A DNA stretch of 33,135 bases from an uncultured Lachnospiraceae bacterium (GCA_910584205.1 CAJUAA010000043.1:1-33135), one strand, 5' to 3'. Counted from the stretch's first letter, positions 1 to 8,632 are shown. The notes: a model not told the origin generated them from the letters alone. Translations and numbers: made by a program.

Positions 1-93
1 AAATCCCTGTTTTTCAATGCCTGTAATGCTATTTATGACTTTGCAATTGCCCTACTCAGGCGCCGGCTCAGCGTAACATATTCAGCGTGGCAT

Positions 94-1204
94 TCAGACC
101 GATGCCTCACCGATCCGTACTTCTTTTCCCCGGAACGCAAAAGCCGTACTTCCGGATCCGCTTTGGTTCCTCCCCGGAGGGCTGCTTCTCGGTATCGAAA
201 TAACTGAAGGTCGCCATGGCCACCCGGTTCATATATTCGTTCATGGCATCCAGGTCTCCCATCAGAAACGCACGGATAAAGGAGCTGTAGGAATCCCCGT
301 TCTCATAGAACCAGTTGCGTATCATATTTTCAAACATAATACGCACCTCCTTATTCGTCAGAGACAGCGTATAATTTCTCCGGCCCGACTGCTCGTCAAA
401 CCGGCATTCCACGGCCTTCAGATACCCGCCGGCAAGCAGAAGGCTCCAAACGGCGTTCTTCTCTGTGGAAAGCTGGCTGAATACGATCTGCTCATCAATG
501 ACCGTCTCCAGAACGCCGCCCCGCAGAAGTTCTTCAAACCTTGTCTTGATCTCCGGACTTCCTTCCCGGATCAGCTTTCCCGCCAGACTGTTGCTGCTGG
601 TATTGGCCCAGTATGTGTCCAGCTTTTTCTTATCCAGATAGTTGATGATGGACCATGGGTTGTAGATGTCGGATATCCTGCCAAACGTAAAACCATCATA
701 CCAGCTTTTCACCACCTGACGCTGTCCAGACAGGTTTCGAAGCGCAGAGGCCGCCGTCACCTCATCCATATGTCCGGAAATATGGTGCCAGCTTTCTTTT
801 TCCCGCTCATTCAGGCAGTCGCATGCCAGAAGAAACTCATATTTCCAGTACAGTTCCCCGATGATATTGCAGATACTCTCCTTCGCCCGTGGAAAAGATG
901 TCTCCTTTACCCCGGCAAAGCTTACAAAAAGAACCGGCCAGGTTCCCTGAAGCTCCCGATACTTTTCCTCCCGCCAAATCTCCAGTCCCTCGAACAGATC
1001 CTCTCTCCCGGCATATTCCACGGAAAAAAACTTCTCCAGCATGCTCATGTTCAGAGTCTTTCCAAACCTTCTGGGACGGGTAAGCAGCGTTACTTCATCT
1101 TCCGACTCCCACCATTCTCTGATGAACTTTGTCTTGTCCACATAAAAAATGTGTTTCATCCTCACCTTTTCAAAATTCTGATGTCCGATGCCGACTTTTC
1201 TCAC
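94..1204 (-). pseudogene. Decayed AAA-ATPase-like / PD-(D/E)XK nuclease family protein
   Basis: The reading frame (365 residues, GTG start at 1204) aligns along its whole length with the intact 566-residue paralogue at 30956-32656, but two blocks are missing, both in frame. The first gap corresponds to residues 148-253 of the paralogue, which hold Walker B (VIILLDEYD) and the following sensor-like segment. The second corresponds to about 88 residues and removes the nuclease core (D491, E507-x-K509 in the paralogue). The P-loop-like RPRRFGKTLN and the YANTSSNSL-type middle region remain. Near the 3' end an extra T shifts the frame: reading one base over restores a GKEVRIGEASV-like tail that matches the paralogue's GKTVLIGEA and ends at 94-96, whereas the shifted frame stops at 107. 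It cannot be a working ATPase or nuclease. A residual non-catalytic role cannot be excluded because both large deletions keep the frame. Confidence 0.85.
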
Positions 1205-1288
1205 TGCCCCGCGCCCCCTTTCTCTTCTCTATTATAACCGTATCCGAATCCGGTGTAAAACCATTTTTATCTGTTTCGTGCTCCGCTC

Positions 1289-1317
1289 TTGCCTTTGCCG
1301 GTAAACTTTGTTATGAT
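1289..1317 (+). promoter_or_regulatory. Candidate luxS promoter
   Basis: TTGCCT at 1289-1294 and TATGAT at 1312-1317 are separated by 17 bases. Transcription would start near 1324, leaving a leader of about 30 bases that carries GGAGG at 1341-1345. Confidence 0.6.
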
Positions 1318-1354
1318 GATACCAGATTGTCTGAACATAAGGAGGAACTGTTTT

Positions 1355-1837
1355 ATGGAAAAAATCGCAAGCTTCACCATAGACCATGTGAAACTGGTCC
1401 CGGGCGTCTACGTATCCCGCAAGGATCCGGTGGGCGGCACCATCGTCACCACCTTTGACATCCGCATCACCAGCCCCAACGACGAACCGGTCATGAACAC
1501 CGCGGAACTCCATGCCATGGAACATCTGGCAGCGACCTTTCTTCGGAGCCATCCGGTCTTCGGACCGAAGATCGTCTATTTTGGACCCATGGGCTGCCGG
1601 ACCGGCTGCTATCTGCTGCTGAACGGAGATTACGAACCGAAGGATATCGTCGGCGTACTGATCGAAACCTTTGAATTCATGCGCGATTTTGAAGGGGAGA
1701 TCCCCGGCGCAAGGCCTGAGGACTGCGGCAACTATCTGGATTCCAGCCTGCCCATGTGCAAGTGGTGGTCCAACCGCTACCTAAACGAGGTGCTCTATCA
1801 CATCACGGAAGAGCAGATGGTGTATCCGGAGCAGTAA
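1355..1837 (+). CDS. luxS: S-ribosylhomocysteine lyase LuxS (AI-2 synthesis)
   Basis: This 160-residue protein cleaves S-ribosylhomocysteine to homocysteine and DPD, the precursor of autoinducer-2, in the activated methyl cycle. The metal-binding HAMEH motif (HxxEH) is present, followed by the GCRTG segment with the conserved cysteine, and the length fits the family. The frame is open further upstream, but the start at 1355 is chosen because GGAGG lies 9 bases before it and the protein then begins with MEKIASFTIDH, as LuxS proteins do. It stands alone with its own promoter and a strong terminator and converges on the acetyltransferase gene. The cytosolic enzyme is normally a homodimer with iron or zinc. 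Confidence 0.97.
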   Translation: MEKIASFTIDHVKLVPGVYVSRKDPVGGTIVTTFDIRITSPNDEPVMNTAELHAMEHLAATFLRSHPVFGPKIVYFGPMGCRTGCYLLLNGDYEPKDIVGVLIETFEFMRDFEGEIPGARPEDCGNYLDSSLPMCKWWSNRYLNEVLYHITEEQMVYPEQ

Positions 1838-1875
1838 TCTATCAAAAAACCGGAGAACGCCCGCAGTGCAGTATT

Positions 1876-1920
1876 AAAAAACGAAGCTCCCCGCAGCAGG
1901 CTGCGGGGAGCTTCGTTTTT
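1876..1920. terminator. Bidirectional terminator between luxS and acetyltransferase
   Basis: A perfect stem of about 20 base pairs (arms 1876-1896 and 1901-1920) closes a four-base CAGG loop. It ends in T5 on the plus strand and is flanked by an A-run that becomes a T-run on the minus strand. It can therefore serve luxS and the convergent operon. Confidence 0.92.
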
Positions 1921-1984
1921 AGTAAATTCAGTATGAATCAGCCGCATTTCCTTGAAACGGCTTCACTTTAAGCAGATTCGGATT

Positions 1985-2599
1985 CTACGAATACAGCTCC
2001 TCCAACACATGGAAATAATCCGTCTTTTCTTCCTCCGTGATGCTTCGGATCACCCGACAGGGCGCGCCGGCCGCCACCACATTCGCGGGAATGTCCCGGG
2101 TGATCACGCTGCCGGCTCCAATCACGGAATTGTCCCCGATCGTGATTCCATGATCCATATGGACGCCGCCGCCCACCCACACATGGTTCCCGATCTTCAC
2201 TTTTTTCGCGAAACAGGCGCCGGCTGCCCGTTCCTGCGGGTCAAAGGCATGACGGGAGGTATAAATGCTGACCCGGGGCCCGAACAGCACGTGATCTCCG
2301 ATCTCGATCCCGCCGCCGTCCAGCATCACGCAGTCAAAATTGGCGTAAAAATGATTTCCGATCCGGATGTTAAAGCCAAACTCACAGCGAAACGACGGTT
2401 CAAAAAACACATCTTCGCCCATCTCTCCCAGAAGCTTTCGAAGAAGCGGCTCTCTTTTCTCCGGCGGCTGCCCGTAAGTCGCATTGTATTCATTGGTAAG
2501 CTCCACCGCGACCCTCCTGGCCTCCACCAGCTCCGCCGTCAGATCGTTGTACATCTGACCTGACAGGATTCTCTTTTTCTGTTCTTCAAAACTGAGCAT
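1985..2599 (-). CDS. Sugar O-acetyltransferase (maltose/galactoside acetyltransferase family)
   Basis: This 204-residue left-handed beta-helix acetyltransferase would move an acetyl group from acetyl-CoA to a sugar hydroxyl. The N-terminal part (EEQKKRILSGQMYN..EL) is the Mac segment of maltose/galactoside acetyltransferases, followed by hexapeptide repeats. The catalytic histidine lies in the RHAFDPQER segment, and the family signature IGNHVWVGGGVHMDHGITIG is present. The start at 2599 is preferred over 2635 because AGGAGGGG precedes it at good spacing and it matches the family N-terminus. It lies 32 bases after the glyoxalase-type gene, probably in one transcript. The acceptor sugar cannot be told from sequence. 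Confidence 0.9.
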   Translation of the reverse strand: MLSFEEQKKRILSGQMYNDLTAELVEARRVAVELTNEYNATYGQPPEKREPLLRKLLGEMGEDVFFEPSFRCEFGFNIRIGNHFYANFDCVMLDGGGIEIGDHVLFGPRVSIYTSRHAFDPQERAAGACFAKKVKIGNHVWVGGGVHMDHGITIGDNSVIGAGSVITRDIPANVVAAGAPCRVIRSITEEEKTDYFHVLEELYS

Positions 2600-2631
2600 T
2601 TCCGATCCCCTCCTGTCTCCGATTACATCCA

Positions 2632-3012
2632 TCACTGGCCGCCGCGCTTTTCCGGTATAATCTCCAGCCAGTATCCGTCCGGATCCTGAATAAAATAGAT
2701 GCCCATGGCCGGATTCTCAAAGCAGATGCAGCCCATCTCTTTATGGAGCGCATGCGCCGTCTCATAGTCGTCGGTCCGGAAGGCCAGATGGAACTCACAG
2801 TCTCCCAGATTGTACGGCCGGTCCATATCCCGAAGCCAGGTCAGCTCCAGTTCAAAATCACTCTCCTCATGTTTCAGATAGACGATGACAAAGGAACCGT
2901 CCTTTGCCGTCTTCCGCCTGCACTCTTTCAGGCCCAGCGCCTTTCCGTAAAAATCCAGCGACCGGTCAAGGTCCGCCACATTGTAGTTTTCATGAATCAT
3001 CTGAAATTTCAT
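2632..3012 (-). CDS. VOC-family glyoxalase I-like protein
   Basis: This 126-residue single vicinal-oxygen-chelate domain protein is closest in pattern to lactoylglutathione lyase (methylglyoxal detoxification). Candidate metal ligands are H7, E54 or E56, H75 and E117, at the expected places (the last in PDGYWLEIIP). It is the first gene of a two-gene operon with the sugar acetyltransferase. Clostridia usually lack glutathione, so the real thiol or substrate may differ and the glyoxalase name is only a family label. The start has the A/G-rich GAAAGGG site before it. Confidence 0.85.
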   Translation of the reverse strand: MKFQMIHENYNVADLDRSLDFYGKALGLKECRRKTAKDGSFVIVYLKHEESDFELELTWLRDMDRPYNLGDCEFHLAFRTDDYETAHALHKEMGCICFENPAMGIYFIQDPDGYWLEIIPEKRGGQ

Positions 3013-3148
3013 TTTCTTTTTCCCTTTCTGTATATTTTTTGATGCTTTCAGGATCTTTTTATGAATCGTCCATTTTCCTGCACGGACAAATTTCCATATA
3101 CCGTTCCTTTAGAAAAGATTCTTGTTATTTTCCGCATTTTTCTGTTTT

Positions 3149-3177
3149 ATCGTAGCATGGGGCCACTGCAAAGTCAA
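3149..3177 (-). promoter_or_regulatory. Candidate promoter of the VOC/acetyltransferase operon
   Basis: On the minus strand, TTGACT (3172-3177) and TACGAT (3149-3154) are spaced by 17 bases, with an extended TGC before the -10. The start would be near 3142, giving a 5' leader of about 130 bases. The rest of the gene-free stretch 3013-3379 shows no convincing coding sequence. Confidence 0.6.
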
Positions 3178-3379
3178 TCTCTGCCTATTACTACTATACC
3201 CACAATACTGTTTTTCCCTGTATGTCTGTCTGTTTCACGATGAAGTTACAGGCGGTGTCAGTATTCTGATGATGAAGAACGCCGCCTTCCGACAAGTTTG
3301 CCGGAATCCAGCTATACTTTTTGAGACAGGCAGAGTATAATGAATTCAGTGAAAAATTCAGAAATCAGGGGGCATTAGA

Positions 3380-3886
3380 ATGGATGTTTACGAGAAAGCA
3401 GGAACTTTCAAGGTGTCCTGCGATAAGGAACTTTTCGGCACAGAAGAGATTGAACTTGAATATGTTTTGCACCAGCAAAGAGAAGAGAATCTTACTGAGC
3501 ATTTATTGTTTATACAGACTCATTTCAGCAAGATGTACCATATAATCTTGAAAGGTATATTGACAGCATACAACAAAAGTCCAAAATGGGATGTCTGGAG
3601 TGATGAAACACAGACCTTTTCAAGAATTGAATTTCATTCCTGTAAAGAAATTCATAAATATCTCGGTATGCCAACTATACAGGTGATTAACCATAAAAGC
3701 AAGATCTTATTTGGCTTTTCATTTTTTCAAAATAACAGATTGTCTATGGAACATGGATTGACTGCCATTCTAGAAGGCTGCAGCCTGCTCTTTATTGATA
3801 CAGATGATTTTTGCAATATTCTGCGAAATCTGGACTTTCCGGATTCCAATAGATATAAAGAGTATCTCTATCATCTGGTACGTTAA
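3380..3886 (+). CDS. Unknown protein, possibly DUF6985/immunity-like
   Basis: This 168-residue soluble protein has no signal peptide or membrane segment. The C-terminal part (GFSFFQNN..MEHGLTAILEGC..IDTDDF) recalls the end of DUF6985/DUF2004-type domains, which often occur in contact-dependent or polymorphic toxin immunity proteins. That link is pattern memory only. Codon use is clearly more AT-rich than in the flanking metabolic genes, which suggests transfer. GGGGGC precedes the ATG at 3380 and a TATAAT lies at 3336-3341, although no good -35 is visible. No toxin gene is seen next to it, so it may be an orphan. Confidence 0.7.
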   Translation: MDVYEKAGTFKVSCDKELFGTEEIELEYVLHQQREENLTEHLLFIQTHFSKMYHIILKGILTAYNKSPKWDVWSDETQTFSRIEFHSCKEIHKYLGMPTIQVINHKSKILFGFSFFQNNRLSMEHGLTAILEGCSLLFIDTDDFCNILRNLDFPDSNRYKEYLYHLVR

Positions 3887-3955
3887 ATTATTGTTGATCA
3901 AACCGTTCCGCATCGGAATAAATTGTTTTGTTCCATCATCATAAAACATGACCTA

Positions 3956-4002
3956 AAAACAGCGGGCAGGATATCCGGAACGCTCCGGAACCTGCCCGCT
4001 TC
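3956..4002 (-). terminator. Terminator of the AAA/DUF4143 gene
   Basis: AGCGGGCAGG (3961-3970) pairs with CCTGCCCGCT (3991-4000), with an inner CCGGA/TCCGG pairing. On the minus strand the stem is followed by GTTTTT. It may also stop the convergent gene that ends at 3886. Confidence 0.75.
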
Positions 4003-4154
4003 CTTTCTGCCTCTGTGCTGCCTTCCTCTCGGATGCGAAAAGCAGTTCACAGGTCTGTACAGCCCTGAATGCTGTCTTCGGCCTGGATCTGGATAAAAAA
4101 TACTATCAACCCAAAAAACTGAATAAAAAGATCAAAATTTACGAAAATGCTGCG

Positions 4155-5720
4155 TCAGCTTCCCCTTTCATACGGAAATCTGCATCCTACCGTATATATG
4201 GGAATCGAGTAAATATTTTTTCTGACACCTCCTCTTGTCTTCCCCGCCAGGTAACCTTTGTCAATTTTGTTATCTTTTAAATATACCGCCAGGGATACCG
4301 GCTGATCTTGATCCGACGATTTGATTTCCAGACCATATTTTATATCATTCCGATCCACAATCATAAAATCCAGTTCGTGATCGTTATAGACAGAACAACA
4401 TGGTTTATCTCCTTTTACCATATCTTTCTGATATAATCTGTATAATTCCGTGTATGCAAAATTTTCCGTGAGAATACCTTTCACTGTCTGGTTATCTACA
4501 GGCGTCATCTTTGCGATGCAGTTGGCAAGACCGCAGTCCATAAAATAAAAGCGTCTCTCATGTAATACCTGTGAAACCTCCCCCTGATTGTACAGATCGC
4601 AGCTGCCGATGATGTTGGAATATTTCAGCCAGGATACGGCTTTATTCACTTCACTTCTGCTTACATGCTCTTTGGTCGATTCCTTAATAAAACCGGTGAT
4701 CGTCTCTATGTCTTTTGATGATGTTCCTTTTTTCTCGTATGCAATTGACCGAAATGCTTCTTTATAAACGTTTTCAAAAACAATTTTGCTCTTTCCTTTA
4801 GAATCTGCAAAATATGCTTCCGACTCTTCCGTAAACGTCTCGATCAGCTTTTGAATGATGCGGATACAGCTCTCCACATCCGGATTTTCTTTATATTCAG
4901 AAACAACAGAAGGATATCCTCCTATTTGCACATAGGTGGTGTACATCTGATAGAGATCCTGATATTTCCAGGATACATCTTTTCCATGAATGTCCAGCGT
5001 CTCCAGTGTCTCTCTTAATCCAAAAGTACCGCAGAACTCTGAAAATGACAGCGGAAGCAACTCCACTGTCCATATGTTTCCTGCAGGTTTAAAATATCGG
5101 GCATTCAGCGTTTTTCCCAGATAACTGCCTGTCACTGCCACATCGCAGTCCAGGCTGTTCTGCAATGCCCGGATACTGTTGTATATACTGCTGCTTTCCT
5201 GAATCTCATCTACGATTAAAATCGTATTCCTGGAATTTTCAAATTCTTCCAGTTTCATCGCCCTGCAATATCTGACCATACCGAAATATATGTCATTATT
5301 CAGTATATATTTTTCAAATTTATCAATGACACCCGGCTGTGCCAGATTTACATATACAATCTGTTCGTAATTTTTATATGCAAATTTCAACAGTTCCGTA
5401 GTTTTTCCAACCTGTCTTGCACCGGTTACATACAGAACCATACTACTTCTGTACGTTTTCCAATACAGAAACTCCTCCTGCACATCTCTGGCCAATGGAT
5501 TCTGACCCGCTAATGTCTGATATAACTTTACATTGACCTCCGACTTTTTTACAATCGGCAAATATCCGTCTGTAGCTTCCACCACATTTCCATCTGTTAT
5601 TTTTACGTTATCAAACAAATCTGCATTGCTCAGTACATTATGACAAGTGTAGTATTTTTGATCCACAAGGAAACCGCACGTTTGATTCCTGCTGTTTTTC
5701 ACTCTATGCGTGATATGCAT
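4155..5720 (-). CDS. AAA ATPase with DUF4143 nuclease-like C-terminus
   Basis: This 521-residue protein has an N-terminal module of about 75 residues, then an AAA_14-type ATPase with Walker A GARQVGKTT (100-108), Walker B ILIVDE (167-172) and a GSYLG sensor (198-202). DUF4143 follows, whose PD-(D/E)XK-like residues may be E419, D451 and E465-x-K467 (GLEIKSS). The family is common in gut bacteria and archaea in many copies. Its function is not established; links to mobile elements or host defence are usually guessed. The gene is AT-rich with its own promoter and terminator, a self-contained unit. The N-terminal module (HITHRVKNSR..) is an addition not found in the shortest family members. Confidence 0.88.
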   Translation of the reverse strand: MHITHRVKNSRNQTCGFLVDQKYYTCHNVLSNADLFDNVKITDGNVVEATDGYLPIVKKSEVNVKLYQTLAGQNPLARDVQEEFLYWKTYRSSMVLYVTGARQVGKTTELLKFAYKNYEQIVYVNLAQPGVIDKFEKYILNNDIYFGMVRYCRAMKLEEFENSRNTILIVDEIQESSSIYNSIRALQNSLDCDVAVTGSYLGKTLNARYFKPAGNIWTVELLPLSFSEFCGTFGLRETLETLDIHGKDVSWKYQDLYQMYTTYVQIGGYPSVVSEYKENPDVESCIRIIQKLIETFTEESEAYFADSKGKSKIVFENVYKEAFRSIAYEKKGTSSKDIETITGFIKESTKEHVSRSEVNKAVSWLKYSNIIGSCDLYNQGEVSQVLHERRFYFMDCGLANCIAKMTPVDNQTVKGILTENFAYTELYRLYQKDMVKGDKPCCSVYNDHELDFMIVDRNDIKYGLEIKSSDQDQPVSLAVYLKDNKIDKGYLAGKTRGGVRKNIYSIPIYTVGCRFPYERGS

Positions 5721-5792
5721 ATGGTTCTACCCCCAATGATTCCCATAAGACAGCCACACCCTTGCAGCACGGCAGTTTTTTGTCTTTTTCCT

Positions 5793-5821
5793 ATCATATA
5801 CCAATTTCCTGCAGGCTGCAA
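5793..5821 (-). promoter_or_regulatory. Candidate promoter of the AAA/DUF4143 gene
   Basis: On the minus strand, TTGCAG (5816-5821) and TATGAT (5793-5798) are spaced by 17 bases, about 73 bases before the start codon. Confidence 0.55.
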
Positions 5822-6063
5822 GAGCTACGCTTTCTATATGACGCAGGCGCAGGCTTACGGTTACTTTTCACACTCACGCCAGTGCATATCTGGACTGGTG
5901 GCCGTCGTATGCGCGGCGTTCCGGTTCGGCTTTAATTCACTAAAATCGGTTCCTGAACCTGAAAAGACTGCTCCAGCATCCAACAACCTTCTGTCAATCT
6001 GCTGAAACAGTCCTTTTCTTCCGGATATACCGTTCTTTATCCGGTTCTGTCTTCTGTAAATGC
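5822..6063. other. Gene-free end of the 5721-6063 intergenic stretch
   Basis: Nothing supported is seen here. Open frames on both strands lack ribosome binding sites. A short CCGGAT/ATCCGG pairing near 6018-6045 lies just beyond the transketolase stop but has no T-run. Confidence 0.4.
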
Positions 6064-7002
6064 TTACAGCCAGCCCTTCACTTTCTCATAGATGCTCTTC
6101 GCATCCAGACCGTATTTCTGAATCAGAGCCGCTGCCGGACCGGATTCTCCGAAGGTATCGTTGACTCCGATGCGCAGCATCTTCGTGGGAGCCTGCTCCG
6201 CGAGAACTTCCGCCACGGCTCCGCCCAGACCGCCGATGATGGAATGCTCCTCCACGGTCACGACCTTGCCGGTCTTCTTCGCGGACGCAACCACAAGCTC
6301 TGCGTCCAGCGGCTTGATCGTATGGATGTTGATCACCTCTGCGGATATGCCGTCCGCCTCCAGCAGCTTCGCCGCCTCCAGGCTCTCGGACACCTCCAGG
6401 CCGGTGGCAACGATTGTCACATCTTTGCCTTCGCGCATGGTGATGCCTTTGCCCAGTTCGAATTGATAGGAAGCCGGATCGTTGATGACCGGAACTGCCA
6501 GACGTCCGAATCTTAAGTAGACCGGGCCGTCATGTTCGATGGCTGCCTTCACCGCCGCCTTTGCTTCCACATCATCCGCCGGATTGATGACCGTCATGCC
6601 CGGGATCGTTCTCATCAGGGCGATGTCCTCGTTGCACTGATGGGACGCGCCGTCCTCGCCCACCGAGATTCCCGCATGGGTAGCGCCGATCTTCACGTTC
6701 AGATGCGGATAGCCGATGGAATTGCGAACCTGCTCAAAAGCGCGTCCTGCCGCGAACATGGCAAAGGTGGAAGCGAACGGGATCTTTCCTGCCGCCGCCA
6801 GGCCTGCCGCCACACCCATCATATTGCCTTCCGCGATGCCGCAGTCAATGTGCCGGTCCGGAAACGCTTTCTTGAACACGCCCGTCTTGGTCGCTCCCGC
6901 AAGGTCCGCATCCAGTACCACCAGATCCGGATACTGTGCGCCGAACTCTGCCAGAGCATTGCCGTAGCTTTCTCTCGTTGCGATCTTCTTTACTTCTGAC
7001 AT
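6064..7002 (-). CDS. Transketolase, C-terminal subunit
   Basis: This 312-residue protein carries the pyrimidine-binding and C-terminal domains of a split transketolase. It works with the product of the preceding gene to move two-carbon units in the non-oxidative pentose phosphate pathway using thiamine diphosphate. The catalytic glutamate region (DCGIAEGNMMGVAAGLA) and the SVGEDGASHQCNEDIA loop are visible. Its ATG lies inside the end of the N-terminal subunit gene, a 13-base overlap, so the two chains are translationally coupled and made together. The split form is usual in Clostridia. It could alternatively act on related sugars or as a DXP-synthase-like enzyme, but transketolase fits best. 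Confidence 0.93.
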   Translation of the reverse strand: MSEVKKIATRESYGNALAEFGAQYPDLVVLDADLAGATKTGVFKKAFPDRHIDCGIAEGNMMGVAAGLAAAGKIPFASTFAMFAAGRAFEQVRNSIGYPHLNVKIGATHAGISVGEDGASHQCNEDIALMRTIPGMTVINPADDVEAKAAVKAAIEHDGPVYLRFGRLAVPVINDPASYQFELGKGITMREGKDVTIVATGLEVSESLEAAKLLEADGISAEVINIHTIKPLDAELVVASAKKTGKVVTVEEHSIIGGLGGAVAEVLAEQAPTKMLRIGVNDTFGESGPAAALIQKYGLDAKSIYEKVKGWL

Positions 7003-7829
7003 AATGCTTCACCCACTTTCTCCAAATCTGCCATGGCAACCGCGTACTGCTCGTCATTGGGAGCCGCGCCATGCCAGGACGCCTGATTCTCCATAAAGGA
7101 CACGCCTTTTCCTTTGACCGTCTTCGCGATGATCGCCACCGGTTTGCCGGTCACGGTCTTTGCCTCCGCAAATGCCGCGCGAAGCTGGTCCATGTCGTTT
7201 CCGTCCGCCACGTTGATCACATGGAAATTAAACGCCTCGAACTTTTTATCAATGGGGTACGGGGAACACACGTCCTCGATCTTCCCGTCGATCTGCAGCC
7301 CGTTATTGTCCACGATGACCACCAGGTTGTCCAGCTTTCTGTGGCCTGCCAGCATGGAAGCTTCCCACACCTGGCCCTCCTGGATCTCACCGTCTCCCAG
7401 CAGCGTATAGACCCTGTAGGACTTGTTGTCCAGCTTTCCCGCAATGGCCATACCGACCGCTGCGGAGATGCCCTGTCCCAGAGATCCGGACGACATGTCG
7501 ATGCCCGGAATGTGCTGCATGCACGGATGCCCCTGCAGATGGGACCCCACATGGCGGAGCGTCACCAGATCCTCCGCCGGGAAATAGCCTCTGTGCGCCA
7601 TGGCGCTGTAATATCCCGGAGCCGTGTGCCCCTTGGACAGGACAAAACGGTCTCTGTCCGGGTCCTTCGGATTCTTCGGATCGATGTTCATCTCCTCAAA
7701 ATACAGGTAAGTAAAAATGTCTGCGGCCGACAAAGATCCGCCCGGGTGGCCTGCTTTTGCACTGTGCACCGCAGTCACGATACCCTTACGGACTTCATTG
7801 GCCATTTTCTGTAACTCTAAAGTCTGCAT
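6990..7829 (-). CDS. Transketolase, N-terminal (thiamine diphosphate-binding) subunit
   Basis: This 279-residue protein forms the diphosphate-binding half of the split transketolase. The thiamine diphosphate signature runs from GDGEIQEGQVWEA to VDNNGLQ (GDG...NN). HSAKAGHPGGSLS and GHLQGHPCM-like histidine segments supply active-site residues. The frame is open to 7910, but the start at 7829 is chosen because GGAAGGGA stands 7 bases before it and the protein then begins MQTLELQKMANEVRKG as in the family. It is first in a two-gene operon. Confidence 0.93.
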   Translation of the reverse strand: MQTLELQKMANEVRKGIVTAVHSAKAGHPGGSLSAADIFTYLYFEEMNIDPKNPKDPDRDRFVLSKGHTAPGYYSAMAHRGYFPAEDLVTLRHVGSHLQGHPCMQHIPGIDMSSGSLGQGISAAVGMAIAGKLDNKSYRVYTLLGDGEIQEGQVWEASMLAGHRKLDNLVVIVDNNGLQIDGKIEDVCSPYPIDKKFEAFNFHVINVADGNDMDQLRAAFAEAKTVTGKPVAIIAKTVKGKGVSFMENQASWHGAAPNDEQYAVAMADLEKVGEALCQK

Positions 7830-7866
7830 GTCTTTCTCCCTTCCATTGACAGATTTATACAACAAT

Positions 7867-7894
7867 ATAGTAGCATAAATGTGATAATTTTCAA
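7867..7894 (-). promoter_or_regulatory. Candidate transketolase promoter
   Basis: On the minus strand, TTGAAA (7889-7894) and TACTAT (7867-7872) are spaced by 16 bases with an extended TGC. A short inverted repeat, TTTCCA-TT-TGGAAA (7921-7934), lies upstream and might be a regulator site, but this is weak. Confidence 0.5.
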
Positions 7895-7984
7895 GGGAGA
7901 AGATAGACATAATTCGTTCTTTTCCATTTGGAAATGTTCTGTTTTTGCAAGTTGTATTTGTTTATACTTGTAACTGTACGGTTT

Positions 7985-8632
7985 TCATCCATACAATCCG
8001 GAAGTTCTGTTCGAATTATGTTTTTTATGATCATTTTTATGATCGTTCTCTGCAGAAGGGAACAGCCCTGCGGATTCCCGCAGGATCTGTCCGAACTGGG
8101 TCCCGCAGTGCTTCATCTCCGTCAGGACCAGATCGATCCCCTTCTCCGTCCGATGCCAGTTATCCCGGCTGACTCCTTTGGTCACCACCGGGCAGGCCAG
8201 GATCTCCGCCTCCGGAAAACAGACCTGATAGTACAGTCCGGCACGTCTGGCATGGTACGCCTGACAGCAGAGCAGCGCTCTTTTTACCTGAATTCCGGCC
8301 GCATCCGTCACTTCCCGGGATCGAAGCGCGTTCTCGTACGTGAAGGTAGCCTGCTCCTCTCTGAGGATGCATTCGTCCGGAACTCCCTGCTCTCTTAAAA
8401 TATGATGAAAATACGCCCACTCTGTCTCACAGGCCGGATCGCCGGAGAAATGTCCGGTCCATTTGGCATATTTTCCGGAAGGCAGGATGATCGGCGCGTA
8501 TCCCGCCTTCCAGAGCTCTGCCGCCCGGACTGCCAGCGCCCCTTCGTCCGAGCCGGGCAGAAAGATGATGTCCGCGCGTTCCGGCTCGTCCTCCAGAAAA
8601 ATAAACTTTGTATATTCGTCTATATAACTCAT
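7985..8632 (-). CDS. YdcF/ElyC-family (DUF218) protein
   Basis: This 215-residue protein has the DUF218 fold: an early beta strand IIFLPGSDEG with acidic residues, AAELWKAGYAPIILPSG, then TYENALRSREV and a late CPVVTKG strand. Relatives act in envelope or cofactor-related processes, but most are uncharacterised. No signal peptide or membrane helix is present, so it is probably cytosolic, unlike SanA or ElyC. Its ATG overlaps the stop of the aminotransferase gene by four bases (ATGA), so the two are coupled. The last 20 residues are rich in H, K, N and D and look unstructured. Confidence 0.8.
   Translation of the reverse strand: MSYIDEYTKFIFLEDEPERADIIFLPGSDEGALAVRAAELWKAGYAPIILPSGKYAKWTGHFSGDPACETEWAYFHHILREQGVPDECILREEQATFTYENALRSREVTDAAGIQVKRALLCCQAYHARRAGLYYQVCFPEAEILACPVVTKGVSRDNWHRTEKGIDLVLTEMKHCGTQFGQILRESAGLFPSAENDHKNDHKKHNSNRTSGLYG

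Noticed and set aside
1..93. A small peptide gene after the decayed nuclease copy, like that after the intact copy
   Set aside because: The minus strand there contains no matching frame or ribosome binding site.
5640..6005. A 121-residue plus-strand frame upstream of the transketolase genes
   Set aside because: It overlaps the AAA/DUF4143 gene on the other strand, lacks a ribosome binding site and resembles no family.
7921..7934. TTTCCA-TT-TGGAAA as an operator for the transketolase genes
   Set aside because: A six-base AT-rich inverted repeat is expected by chance at this frequency; nothing else supports it.
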